From Candidatus Pristimantibacillus lignocellulolyticus (lineage in GTDB: Bacteria > Bacillota > Bacilli > Paenibacillales > Paenibacillaceae): DNA of 64,000 bases. How positions within the stretch are numbered: position 1 is the stretch's first letter; each line of letters begins with the position of its first letter. A program made the translations under genes and the position numbers. This document shows, piece by piece, positions 55,357 to 63,689 of this stretch. Below the pieces are notes generated by a model. The model ran no database searches, was not told the origin of the DNA, and saw nothing but the letters and a program-made list of their open reading frames with translations. The stretch is taken from positions 1,907,501-1,971,500 of the forward strand of contig CP097899.1 in assembly GCA_023639215.1 (NCBI GenBank), read 5' to 3'.

Positions 55357-56114
55357 TGATCATTTGCAAATCCGATTCGGAACTGCAATTAATGAGAGAA
55401 GCAGGGCGAATTGTTGCCAAGACTCATCAATTAATGGTTCAAGCAATTGAACCAGGTATTACGACGGGTGAACTCGATGCTATTGCTGAGGGCTACATTC
55501 AAAGTCAAGGTGCAATTCCATCATTTAAAGGTTATAATGGTTTCCCATCCAGCGTATGTGCTTCAGTAAATGACGAACTAGTGCATGGTTTCCCAGGTTC
55601 GCGTAAGTTGAACGAGGGTGATATAATTAGTCTTGATATTGGCGCTCAGTATGAAGGGTACCATGGTGATTCTGCTTGGACCTACCCGGTCGGATCAGTA
55701 ACACCAGAAGTACAACAATTACTGACTATAGGTGAACAATCGCTGTATGCGGGAATATCACTTGTACAACCAGATGTTAGACTTTATACGATATCACACG
55801 CCATCCAGAGGGTAATCGAAGCAGCGGGATATTCCGTCGTTAGAGAATATGTAGGACACGGTGTTGGTAAGGAACTTCATGAAGATCCGAAAATACCAAA
55901 CTACGGTATTCCTGATCGTGGTCCGCGGCTAAAGCCGGGTATGGTGCTAGCTATTGAACCCATGGTTAATATGGGTGAACGATACGTTCGGACACTCGAA
56001 GACAATTGGACAGTTGTAACTCGGGACGGTTCCTGGTGTGCTCATTTTGAGCATACAGTTGCTGTAACGGAGGACGGATTTGAGATATTGACCAAAATGC
56101 CTGAGCAGAATTAG
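55356..56114 (+). CDS. map: Methionine aminopeptidase type I
   Basis: Map (252 aa) removes the initiator Met from nascent proteins. Metal ligands are visible in DIGAQYEGYHGD (two Asp), GHGVGKELHEDP (His), EPMVNMG (Glu) and FEHTVAV (Glu). It is coupled to adk through the taatga overlap, the usual secY-adk-map order. Confidence 0.96.
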   Translation: MIICKSDSELQLMREAGRIVAKTHQLMVQAIEPGITTGELDAIAEGYIQSQGAIPSFKGYNGFPSSVCASVNDELVHGFPGSRKLNEGDIISLDIGAQYEGYHGDSAWTYPVGSVTPEVQQLLTIGEQSLYAGISLVQPDVRLYTISHAIQRVIEAAGYSVVREYVGHGVGKELHEDPKIPNYGIPDRGPRLKPGMVLAIEPMVNMGERYVRTLEDNWTVVTRDGSWCAHFEHTVAVTEDGFEILTKMPEQN

Positions 56115-56122
56115 AGGTAACG

Positions 56123-56404
56123 ATGATGAAGCCAGTACAAATCGGACAATTAATCAAAGTACTCAGAGGTAAAGACGAAGAACGTTATGCTATTGTAATT
56201 GAAGTACTCGATGAGCGCTTCGTGAATATTGCAGATGGTAGAAAGCGCAAATTCGATCAGCCAAAGAAAAAAAACGTTCTGCATCTCGAGCTGCTACCAT
56301 TCATAAGTCAAGAGGTCGCAATCAGCTTGCAGGAATCAGGAAAAGTTACTAATGCAAAGTTACGTTATTTCATAGAGAAGTATGGACATGGAAAGGAGAG
56401 TTAA
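56123..56404 (+). CDS. KOW-domain RNA-binding protein (YbzG-like, L14e-like)
   Basis: A 93-aa (or 92-aa) protein with an N-terminal KOW motif (IGQLIKVLRGKDEERYAIVIEVLDE, read in two halves) and a basic RKRKFDQPKKKNV segment. It resembles the small protein found between map and infA in Bacillales; a role in ribosome or RNA binding is likely but unproven. Two ATGs (56123, 56126) share the agaggt site; 56126 has the better spacing. The infA ribosome site (ggaaaggaga) lies in its last codons and infA starts 1 nt after its stop. Confidence 0.85.
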   Translation: MMKPVQIGQLIKVLRGKDEERYAIVIEVLDERFVNIADGRKRKFDQPKKKNVLHLELLPFISQEVAISLQESGKVTNAKLRYFIEKYGHGKES

Positions 56405-56405
56405 T

Positions 56406-56621
56406 ATGGCTAAAGAAGATGTAATTGAAGTTGAGGGCACGATAATCGAACCATTGCCTAATGCTATGTTTAAGGTTGAGCTTGAGAACGGACATCAAAT
56501 TCTTGCTCATGTATCTGGTAAATTAAGAATGCACTTTATTCGCATTCTAACTGGAGACAAAGTTGTTATTCAGTTATCGCCTTATGATTTATCAAGAGGG
56601 CGTATCACCTATCGTAAATAG
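56406..56621 (+). CDS. infA: Translation initiation factor IF-1
   Basis: IF-1 (71 aa) is an OB-fold protein that occupies the A site of 30S. VEGTIIEPLPNAMFKVELENG and HVSGKLRMHFIRIL are conserved (shown in parts). ATG 56406 follows ggaaaggaga; the in-frame ATG at 56382 would add eight unconserved residues. Confidence 0.96.
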   Translation: MAKEDVIEVEGTIIEPLPNAMFKVELENGHQILAHVSGKLRMHFIRILTGDKVVIQLSPYDLSRGRITYRK

Positions 56622-56664
56622 ACTCGCGTAGTCTATGTTACGAAAGATTCGGGAGGTAATCACA

Positions 56665-56778
56665 ATGAAGGTTAGACCTTCGGTAAAGCCGATTTGCGAG
56701 AAATGCAAAGTCATTCGTCGTAAAGGCAATGTAATGGTCATTTGTGAAAATCCGAGACACAAACAAAAACAAGGATAA
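56665..56778 (+). CDS. rpmJ: 50S ribosomal protein L36
   Basis: L36 of 37 aa: MKVRPSVKPICEKCKV, with CXXC, a third Cys and a His (CENPRHKQKQG), forms a zinc ribbon of the C+ type. ATG at 56665 after gggaggtaat. Standard infA-rpmJ-rpsM order. Confidence 0.96.
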   Translation: MKVRPSVKPICEKCKVIRRKGNVMVICENPRHKQKQG

Positions 56779-56798
56779 AAGGAGGAGGAAACTAATCA

Positions 56799-57167
56799 AT
56801 GGCACGTATAGCTGGCGTAGATATTCCGCGTGACAAACGCGTTGAGATCTCTCTGACGTACATTTTTGGTATCGGCAGAACGACTTCTAAAAAAGTTCTA
56901 GCATCTACTGGTGTTAATCCGGACACTCGTGTTCGCGATTTGACAGAAGATGAGCTTGGTCTGATTCGTGATGAAATCGACAAAGCAGTTAAAGTAGAAG
57001 GCGACTTGCGTCGTGAAATTTCTCTTAACATTAAACGTCTTACTGAAATTGGTTGCTACCGTGGTCTTCGTCACCGTCGTGGTCTTCCAGTTCGTGGTCA
57101 ACGTACTAAAACTAATGCTCGTACACGTAAAGGTCCTCGTCGTACTGTAGCTAACAAGAAGAAATAA
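56799..57167 (+). CDS. rpsM: 30S ribosomal protein S13
   Basis: S13 (122 aa) in the 30S head bridges to 50S. ARIAGVDIPRDKRVEISL and the basic tail GQRTKTNARTRKGP are standard. Ribosome site aaggaggagg. Confidence 0.97.
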   Translation: MARIAGVDIPRDKRVEISLTYIFGIGRTTSKKVLASTGVNPDTRVRDLTEDELGLIRDEIDKAVKVEGDLRREISLNIKRLTEIGCYRGLRHRRGLPVRGQRTKTNARTRKGPRRTVANKKK

Positions 57168-57186
57168 GAAGGGAGGATAAACGATA

Positions 57187-57582
57187 ATGGCTAAAGCTAA
57201 AAAAGTCGTTCGTACTAAGCGTCGTGATCGTAAAAATATCGATACTGGCGTTGCACATATCCGTTCCACATTCAACAATACTATTGTAACGATCACAGAT
57301 CCACATGGTAATGCGATCTCTTGGGCAAGTGCTGGTGGTATGGGCTTCAAAGGTTCTCGTAAGAGTACACCTTTCGCAGCTCAAATGGCTGCTGAATCTG
57401 CTGCTAAAGCTGCAATGGAGCATGGTATGAGAACGGTTGAGGTTATGGTTAAAGGTCCTGGTGCAGGTCGTGAAGCAGCTATCCGCTCGCTTCAAGCTGC
57501 TGGCTTGGAAGTTAACTTGATCAAGGACGTTACACCAGTTCCGCATAACGGATGCCGTCCACCAAAACGTCGTCGCGTATAA
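57187..57582 (+). CDS. rpsK: 30S ribosomal protein S11
   Basis: S11 (131 aa), platform protein near E-site mRNA. AHIRSTFNNTIVTITD and the C-terminal HNGCRPPKRRRV are conserved. A 127-nt spacer precedes rpoA. Confidence 0.97.
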   Translation: MAKAKKVVRTKRRDRKNIDTGVAHIRSTFNNTIVTITDPHGNAISWASAGGMGFKGSRKSTPFAAQMAAESAAKAAMEHGMRTVEVMVKGPGAGREAAIRSLQAAGLEVNLIKDVTPVPHNGCRPPKRRRV

Positions 57583-57709
57583 TTTGTAGACTTGGTGGTA
57601 TCAAATGGAAACAATCTGTGAATAATGGTTGTGAAGGTTTGGCATACTACGAGGTTTGACATAATAACGACTTAGGTAACGGAGCGACGTTTGAAGGAGG
57701 GTACTATTA

Positions 57710-58654
57710 GTGATTGAGATCGAAAAGCCGAAAATCGAAACCGTAGAATTAAGCGACGGAGGCACTTATGGTAAATTCGTTGTTGAGCCGCTTGAACGCG
57801 GATACGGCACTACGCTGGGAAATTCGCTTCGTCGAATTTTGTTATCTTCTTTGCCTGGCGCGGCAGTAACATCCGTTCAAATCGACGGTGTTCTGCATGA
57901 GTTTTCTACAGTTCCAGGAGTGATTGAAGATGTAACTGAAATCATCCTGAATTTGAAAGGACTCTCGCTAAAAATCCATTCGGATGAAGAAAAGGTATTG
58001 GAAATTGATGCTGACGGTGAAGGTATCGTTACAGCTGGTGATATTCGTGCTGATAGCGATGTCGAGATTTTGAGCCCTGATCTTCACATTGCGACTTTGG
58101 CATCTGGTGCTCGTTTGCATATGAGAATTTTCGCTAACCGCGGACGTGGTTATGTGCAAGCAGACCGGAACAAGAGCGATGATCAACCGATAGGTGTTAT
58201 TCCTGTAGATTCAATCTACACGCCCATTACTCGTGTTAATTATAGCGTAGAGAATACTCGCGTAGGTCAAGTTACAAACTATGACAAGCTAACGCTTGAA
58301 GTTTGGACTGACGGCAGTATTCGTCCAGAAGAGGCTGTAAGCCTTGGAGCTAAAATATTGACAGAGCACTTGGACTTGTTCGTTGGATTAACGGATGAAG
58401 CCAAAGATGCGGAAATCATGGTTGAGAAAGAAGAAGATAAGAAAGAAAAAGTGCTTGAGATGACTATCGAAGAGCTTGATCTTTCTGTTCGTTCTTACAA
58501 CTGTTTGAAACGTGCAGGTATCAACACTGTTCAAGAGCTAATCACGAAATCGGAAGAAGATATGATGAAGGTGCGTAACCTTGGTCGCAAATCTTTAGAA
58601 GAAGTTCAAGAGAAGCTTGAAGAGCTAGGTCTTGGCTTGCGCATGGATGAGTAG
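57710..58654 (+). CDS. rpoA: DNA-directed RNA polymerase subunit alpha
   Basis: RpoA (314 aa). The N-terminal dimerisation domain (about 1-230, RGYGTTLGNSLRRILLSSLPG) and the C-terminal helix-hairpin-helix domain (about 245-310, LDLSVRSYNCLKRAGI) are joined by an acidic-basic linker. GTG start at 57710 behind gaaggagggt. Confidence 0.97.
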   Translation: MIEIEKPKIETVELSDGGTYGKFVVEPLERGYGTTLGNSLRRILLSSLPGAAVTSVQIDGVLHEFSTVPGVIEDVTEIILNLKGLSLKIHSDEEKVLEIDADGEGIVTAGDIRADSDVEILSPDLHIATLASGARLHMRIFANRGRGYVQADRNKSDDQPIGVIPVDSIYTPITRVNYSVENTRVGQVTNYDKLTLEVWTDGSIRPEEAVSLGAKILTEHLDLFVGLTDEAKDAEIMVEKEEDKKEKVLEMTIEELDLSVRSYNCLKRAGINTVQELITKSEEDMMKVRNLGRKSLEEVQEKLEELGLGLRMDE

Positions 58655-58707
58655 TTGTTACTCTTAACTATTAAAGTGAAGAAAACAGCAAGGGAGGGGA
58701 AATCAAA

Positions 58708-59073
58708 ATGGCATATCAAAAATTAGGTCGTGATGCAAGTGCACGTAAAGCTCTTTTCCGTGATCTTGTAACTGACTTGTTCCTATATGAGCGTATCCAA
58801 ACAACTGAGGCTAAAGCGAAAGAAGTTCGTTCAATCGCTGAAAAACTAATTACGAAAGCGAAGAAGGGTGACCTTCATGCGCGTCGTCAAGTAGCTGCTT
58901 ATGTTCGTCGTGAAACTGTTGACGGTGAGAAGGATGCTATTCAAAAGCTTTTCTCTGAATTGGCACCTCGTTATACAGAGCGTAACGGTGGATACACACG
59001 TATTCTTAAATTAGGACCTCGTCGTGGTGACGCTGCACCTATGGTTTACTTAGAATTAGTTGACCGTGGCTAG
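58708..59073 (+). CDS. rplQ: 50S ribosomal protein L17
   Basis: L17 (121 aa) ends the alpha operon. AYQKLGRDASARKALFRDL and LGPRRGDAAPMVYLELV are typical. A terminator lies 9 nt downstream, followed by palindromic element B3. The ecfA-ecfA2-ecfT transporter genes found after rplQ in many Bacillales are absent. Confidence 0.97.
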   Translation: MAYQKLGRDASARKALFRDLVTDLFLYERIQTTEAKAKEVRSIAEKLITKAKKGDLHARRQVAAYVRRETVDGEKDAIQKLFSELAPRYTERNGGYTRILKLGPRRGDAAPMVYLELVDRG

Positions 59074-59081
59074 TAGATAAG

Positions 59082-59111
59082 AGGGTGGACCTTACGAGGC
59101 CACCTTTTTTT
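59082..59111 (+). terminator. rplQ terminator
   Basis: The arms agggtgg and ccacct around accttacgagg are followed by seven T residues, close after the rplQ stop. Confidence 0.85.
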
Positions 59112-59125
59112 GCGAGGTTGAGGTA

Positions 59126-59336
59126 GTTCAAAAGGTGGACTTTGATAACGATGCAAATGCTTTGTAGCATACTCGCATCGAATATGAAGTGAACTTGGAA
59201 AGTATAGCGTAAGCTTCCGATGTATGTTTCTTGTAGAAACATTGTAGGTTCGCGTGTGCCAATAACGTACACTTGCGCTTCCGTCTTTCTCAAGTAGCAC
59301 TCCATCTTCTCGGTTCTTAAAGCCCACTTTTTGAAC
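59126..59336 (-). repeat. Interspersed palindromic element, copy B3
   Basis: A 211-bp B-type element: arms gttcaaaaggtggacttt and aaagcccactttttgaac, with the gaatatgaagtgaacttgg and caagtagcactccatcttctcgg flanks of B1. It carries about 40 extra bases inside, including gatgtatgtttcttgtagaaacat, a small hairpin that has a similar partner at about 2857 (gaggtatgtttcttgcagaaacg). Confidence 0.8.
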
Positions 59337-59392
59337 CTTCATTGTAAGCATCGAAATTAGCAAGCAGATTTAGGAAGTGGATGAGATACTAT

Positions 59393-60133
59393 ATGCGAAA
59401 TATATGTATGAAGGTTAGTTATGATGGAACTGATTTTAATGGATTTCAGAATCAACCCAAAGGTAGAACAGTGCAAGGTGAGATCGAGCGAGTACTGAAT
59501 ATTCTAACGAGGGAAGATATTGATATTCATGCTTCAGGTCGAACTGATGCAGGTGTACATGCTCGCGGACAAGTTTTTCATTTTCTTACCGAATCACAAA
59601 TTCCGATCGATCGATTTGCGATTGCACTTAACACGAAACTTCCAGATGATATTATTATTCTAGAAGCTAAGGAAATGCCGCTTGATTTTCATGCTAGGCA
59701 TATGGTAAAACGTAAAACGTATCGTTATAGCATCGACAATGGAAAGTTTCCTGATCTTTTCGGGCGACAATATCGATTGCATGTCCCAGTGCCACTTCAT
59801 AGTGACAAGATGAGACAAGCATTATCTTATATTGTTGGTACACATGACTTTACTTCATTTACGTCAACACGATCGGTTAAGCCGCATCATGTTCGTACGA
59901 TTTACGAAGCTAAGTTAGTGGAAGATGGACCATTTATTCATATAGAACTTACTGGTAATGGATTTACGTATAATATGGTTCGTATCATTGTAGGAACTCT
60001 CCTTAAGATCGGACATGGCAAACGTAATCCAGAAGATATGGTAGCTATATTAGCAGGTTGTGAGAGAAGTCTCGCAGGCCCAACGGCGTTACCAATCGGA
60101 CTATTGCTAAAAGATGTGTGCTATACAGATTAA
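59393..60133 (+). CDS. truA: tRNA pseudouridine synthase A
   Basis: TruA (246 aa) makes pseudouridine at tRNA positions 38-40. The catalytic Asp is D52 in GRTDAGVHARGQ. The C-terminal GNGFTYNMVRIIVGTLL is conserved. The ATG at 59393 matches family N-termini and follows ggatgag; the ATG at 59381 has a closer aggaag but adds four residues, and either is possible. Confidence 0.93.
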   Translation: MRNICMKVSYDGTDFNGFQNQPKGRTVQGEIERVLNILTREDIDIHASGRTDAGVHARGQVFHFLTESQIPIDRFAIALNTKLPDDIIILEAKEMPLDFHARHMVKRKTYRYSIDNGKFPDLFGRQYRLHVPVPLHSDKMRQALSYIVGTHDFTSFTSTRSVKPHHVRTIYEAKLVEDGPFIHIELTGNGFTYNMVRIIVGTLLKIGHGKRNPEDMVAILAGCERSLAGPTALPIGLLLKDVCYTD

Positions 60134-60317
60134 CTAGTAGAGTGTACAATAACTTTAACTAGTGACGTACAACCTCTAATCTACTACGGTTAACGTGAGA
60201 TTGAAGTTGACACGGATGCATAGCAAGCCAGAATAACGAATGAATCTTTAGTGATCATTATTATTCAACTTGATGTATAGTAATTGATGGTAATAACAAA
60301 CGTTATTCTATCAATAG

Positions 60318-60400
60318 TTGGAACTTCGTTGTATGATGATATGCTAGATTATGTCAACTAGTTGTTCAACCAGCCCCACTGACAAAAGGACCGCTTAATT
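60318..60400 (+). promoter_or_regulatory. Upstream promoter-like and L13-leader-like segment (duplicate)
   Basis: TTGGAA at 60318-60323 and TATGCT at 60340-60345 (16-nt spacer) precede ccagccccactgac...ggaccgcttaatt (60369-60400). The latter resembles the segment at 60651-60673 in the actual rplM leader. It looks like a second, diverged copy of the same promoter-leader unit. Confidence 0.45.
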
Positions 60401-60585
60401 CTTCGTTCTTGAAAAATCTCTTATGATCAGTCGATTAGACGTTTATTTTCTTAGTAGTATTGACCTAAAATGCATGACTATTACACAATAGTATCCACGT
60501 TAAGTCTAACTTTTATTGGAAATGTTTACAGTCTAAATGTAGTGAGAAAATTGCGATAATATCGCGCTTGCTAAGCGAAAAGCAC

Positions 60586-60614
60586 TTGATTATTCAATGG
60601 GCTTATAGTACAAT
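60586..60614 (+). promoter_or_regulatory. rplM-rpsI promoter
   Basis: TTGATT at 60586-60591 and TACAAT at 60609-60614 with a 17-nt spacer form a good promoter, 137 nt before rplM. The rest of the 60134-60585 interval has no gene. Confidence 0.75.
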
Positions 60615-60619
60615 ATATT

Positions 60620-60720
60620 TTGTGCTTTCTTAGTGGCTCTCCCACAGCCCCGACTGAGAAGTACGACTGAATTTTCAACAGTGAATGAAGAATCACACGA
60701 TTCCGTTGTTATAAAAAAGA
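60620..60720 (+). ncRNA. Probable L13 leader
   Basis: Between the promoter and rplM lies a structured stretch with ggctctcccacagccccgac and a later aatcacacgattccg. Its location and the small hairpin (ggctctcccacagcc) fit the L13 leader of low-GC Firmicutes, which would let L13 repress its own operon. Assignment is by position and partial motif only. Confidence 0.55.
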
Positions 60721-60750
60721 AGAATGTATTTGAATCAAGGAGGAACATCC

Positions 60751-61188
60751 ATGCGTACCACTTATATGGCTAAGGCTAATGAAGTTGAACGTAAATGGCT
60801 TCTGATTGACGCTGAGGGAAAAACTCTTGGTCGTCTTGCCAGCGAAGCAGCAGCGCTAATTCGCGGTAAACATAAGCCTCAGTTCACGCCACATCTTGAC
60901 ACTGGAGATTTCGTTATCATTATCAATGCTGACAAAATCGTATTAACTGGTAATAAATTGGCTGACAAGAAATACTACCGTCACTCTATGTACTCTGGTG
61001 GACTTAAAGTAACACCAGCTGGAGAAATGCTTGCTAAAAAACCTGAACGTATGATGGAATTAGCAGTACACGGTATGTTACCTAAGAATCGTCTTGGTAA
61101 CAAAATGAAATTAAAACTTAAAGTATACGCAGGTGCGGAACATCCACATCAAGCACAAAACCCTGAAGTTTACGAACTTCGCGGGTAA
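60751..61188 (+). CDS. rplM: 50S ribosomal protein L13
   Basis: L13 (145 aa), an early 50S assembly protein. RTTYMAKANEVERKWLLIDA (start) and RMMELAVHGMLPKNRLG are typical. The ATG at 60751 follows aaggaggaac; the ATG 27 nt upstream precedes this site. rpsI follows 20 nt later. Confidence 0.97.
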   Translation: MRTTYMAKANEVERKWLLIDAEGKTLGRLASEAAALIRGKHKPQFTPHLDTGDFVIIINADKIVLTGNKLADKKYYRHSMYSGGLKVTPAGEMLAKKPERMMELAVHGMLPKNRLGNKMKLKLKVYAGAEHPHQAQNPEVYELRG

Positions 61189-61208
61189 TAAAGAGGAGGA
61201 CATGTTTC

Positions 61209-61601
61209 ATGGCTCAAGTGCAATACTATGGAACTGGTCGTCGTAAGCACTCTGTTGCACGCGTACGTCTTGTGCCGGGTGAAGGACGAATCATTATCAA
61301 CAAACGCGACATTAACGAGTATTTCGGTTTAGAAACTCTTAAACTGATCGTTAAACAACCATTGAACTTAACTGATACATTGGAAAAATACGATGTACTA
61401 GTATTAACTCATGGTGGTGGTATGTCAGGTCAAGCGGGAGCAATCCGTCATGGTATCTCTCGTGCTCTACTTAAAGTAGACGCTGAACTACGCCCATCTT
61501 TGAAACGTGCAGGCTTCTTAACACGTGACCCTCGTATGAAAGAGCGTAAAAAATACGGTCTTAAAGCGGCTCGTCGTGCGCCTCAGTTCTCAAAACGTTA
61601 A
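61209..61601 (+). CDS. rpsI: 30S ribosomal protein S9
   Basis: S9 (130 aa) whose C-terminal tail (KAARRAPQFSKR) reaches P-site tRNA. YYGTGRRKHSVARVRL is conserved. Ribosome site agaggagga. It is the last conserved core gene of the window. Confidence 0.97.
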   Translation: MAQVQYYGTGRRKHSVARVRLVPGEGRIIINKRDINEYFGLETLKLIVKQPLNLTDTLEKYDVLVLTHGGGMSGQAGAIRHGISRALLKVDAELRPSLKRAGFLTRDPRMKERKKYGLKAARRAPQFSKR

Positions 61602-61610
61602 TATTTATGG

Positions 61611-61647
61611 AAAAAGCTCTCAAGCATTGCTGCTTGAGAGCTTTTTT
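61611..61647 (+). terminator. rpsI terminator
   Basis: The stem aaaaagctctcaagca/tgcttgagagctttttt with a tiny loop ends in T residues, 10 nt after rpsI. It marks the boundary with the phage-derived region. Confidence 0.95.
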
Positions 61648-61685
61648 GTTGTCTTGAAAATGCTCATGACCATATCAAAATGAGG

Positions 61686-62296
61686 TCACATCTCCATGAA
61701 TTTCTCGAATTTAGCTGCAGTTTTTTCTTTTATCGTCTTAGTTATGTGAGTATAGATGTTCATTGTCATGTTCATATCTGAATGTCCTAAGCGCTCCTGT
61801 ACTTCTTTTATACTTGCATCAGCTTTAAAGAGCAGGGAAGTTGTATATGTCTCAGACCATGCACGGTTATTTGCTTAATGTTGAGGTGGCGTAGTAGCTC
61901 TTCTAACTTATCGATTGGATATGCAAGCCTAAGCGGTGTTCCATCCTCGCGAGTGAAGATCATATCTATTTGTACTGGATTAAGCTCTTGTAGTTTTTTT
62001 TTCTTGATTTCAGTGTAATGTTTCTTTAGCAAAGCAAGGGAAGTAGTGTCTAAGCTTATGATACGTCTAAATGCCTTCGTCTAAGAGGTTAGAGACAAGA
62101 ATACACCATTTTTTTGAAATAGTGTCTTGTTAAGGTTGAGCGTCTTAGAATCGAAGTTAATGTCACTCCAATGCAAGGCGATTATTTCTCCTTTACGTAC
62201 TCCTGTATATATCATCATATGAAACATTAGATAATCACGTATAGAACATTTTTCATTAGCATAATCAAGGAATATTCTCATTTCATGCTTTTCCAA
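61686..62296 (-). pseudogene. Tyrosine recombinase (phage integrase) remnant
   Basis: The reverse strand encodes most of an integrase catalytic domain: TGVRKGEIIALHW (first catalytic Arg), ITVHGLRH (His-x-x-Arg), then LGHSDMNMTMNIYTHI with the Tyr nucleophile. It is broken twice: an in-frame TAG at 62083-62081 where homologues have Lys (S-stop-TK for PKTK), and a frameshift just after HGLRH near 61850. The N-terminal DNA-binding domain is missing. A phage or integrative element once inserted here, beside rpsI. Confidence 0.88.
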
Positions 62297-62327
62297 AAGT
62301 TACAAGAATCCTCTTCGCTTTCATCAA

Positions 62328-62673
62328 CTAGGTATTGCTTTATCACAAATGGGTCGTGGAGTAGAACAACATCAGGACAAGCGACCGATGATTTCTGATC
62401 TTAGAGAGTCAGGATCTATAGAGCAAGATGCGGATATAGTCTCATTTCTATATCGATGATTACTACGAAAAAGAGTCTGAAAAAAAGAACATTATCGAGA
62501 TTATAATAGCTAAGCAGCGTAACGGACCAATTGGAGCAGTAGAACTGATTTTCTTTAACAATTTCAATAAATTTGTGAATCTGGATCGCAATCATCAGAA
62601 TCATGAAAATGAGGAAATAAAGAGTAAACAGAAGCATGAAGGTAATAAAATAACGTTTGGACAAATAAATTGA
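62328..62673 (+). pseudogene. Replicative DNA helicase DnaB-type C-terminal fragment
   Basis: The forward strand reads ALSQMGRGVEQHQDKRPMIS then DLRESGSIEQDADIVSFLYR, a signature of the DnaB RecA-like domain. The frame then hits TGA; a +1 shift restores DDYYEKESEKKNIIEIIIAK and QRNGPIGAVELIF up to the stop at 62673. So a one-base deletion near 62457 breaks it, and everything before ALSQ is absent. It is most likely a prophage helicase rather than the chromosomal dnaB. Confidence 0.88.
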
Positions 62674-62809
62674 AATTATGAATAAAACTAAAGCCGTACA
62701 CATTTCTAATGTCGTGTATTTAGACTATAAAAATTCATTATAAGAAACCATCGTAATTCTGCCTTTAACCGTTGAGATGAACATATTGAGGATAGGTGTA
62801 ACTCATTTT

Positions 62810-62960
62810 CTAAACGTCCTCTTAAACCTATAGAGCCTAAAAAGGGCGACAAGGTGTTGTTCTGGCAACGTGATAACTGTCAGGCACTATGTTAAGCCAT
62901 GCCATGATGCTAAGACTGCACGAGAGGATGGAGGGTTTGGCGCGAAAAATGATCTTCACT
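62810..62960 (+). pseudogene. HNH endonuclease C-terminal fragment (phage type)
   Basis: The frame PIEPKKGDKVLFWQRDNCQALC followed, after a one-base insertion near 62892, by KPCHDAKTAREDGGFG matches the end of phage HNH nucleases (family pattern GD...LFW...NWQALCKSCHDRKT). The CXXC zinc pair is split by the frameshift and the catalytic DH is lost (LKPI instead of DHI). Non-functional debris beside terminase-type genes of a lost phage is the likely origin. Confidence 0.7.
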
Positions 62961-63023
62961 TGATTGGTTTTCATGTTTCATTATATACTCTTTTAAGAAT
63001 ATTAAAGAAAAAGGAGTAAAATC

Positions 63024-63689
63024 ATGGAATTAAGAGATATTTTGGAAACAGCATATTTTATTACTGGGGGTCCATTACTTGCAGGAATAGCATTCTACGG
63101 ATTACGACAAATAAAAGTATCCAAGAATGATATATACATACGATCAGAGAGAGAATCTATTATCTTAGCAAGTGAGCAGGTAAAAGAATATCTTAATAGC
63201 GTTATGCCCTTATACAATGACACATATGAAAAAATGGAAAAGTATAATTTTATCATTGAAGAAGATCATCCTGTATCTGACTTTAAGTATGAAACTTATA
63301 TAAAAACTGTTTCAAGGTCTATGGTACAAACAAGAAAAGATGAATTAGAAAAATTATATGATGAAATAATAGATTATTGTAATACCTTAGAAGCATTCTC
63401 TATTTACTTTACAAAAAAAATTGCAAATGAAGAAGTAGCTTTTTCATCGATAGGTGTTTCATTTGCTACTGCAATTAGAATTTATTATCCTTATATCTGC
63501 ATTTTAACAAAAGATGACCCTGGAAATTATAATAATCTAAAAGAGTTGGCTGAACTATGGTGTGAGCGTCAAATTGATTATTTAAAAGAGGAGAAAATAA
63601 AGCAAGTAAAAGAAAATTTGGAAGAATTGCAATCAGATATAAATGATATCAAGAAACCTAGTATTAAAACACTGGGCACTGAAAAGTAA
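63024..63689 (+). CDS. Unknown membrane-anchored helical protein
   Basis: A 221-aa ORF with a good ribosome site (aaaaggagtaaaatc) and its own terminator. One N-terminal membrane helix (about residues 10-28, YFITGGPLLAGIAFYGL) is followed by a basic stretch and a long, mostly helical cytosolic domain; the C-terminus (about 180-215) is rich in Lys/Glu and may be a coiled coil. I do not recognise the family. It is intact while all its neighbours are broken, and is AT-rich with many AAA/GAA codons unlike the ribosomal genes. A phage-encoded exclusion or host-interaction role is possible but speculative. Confidence 0.8.
   Translation: MELRDILETAYFITGGPLLAGIAFYGLRQIKVSKNDIYIRSERESIILASEQVKEYLNSVMPLYNDTYEKMEKYNFIIEEDHPVSDFKYETYIKTVSRSMVQTRKDELEKLYDEIIDYCNTLEAFSIYFTKKIANEEVAFSSIGVSFATAIRIYYPYICILTKDDPGNYNNLKELAELWCERQIDYLKEEKIKQVKENLEELQSDINDIKKPSIKTLGTEK

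Noticed and set aside
59070..59363. Reverse ORFs of 88 and 97 aa between rplQ and truA
   Set aside because: They coincide with palindromic element B3; no ribosome site or known product.
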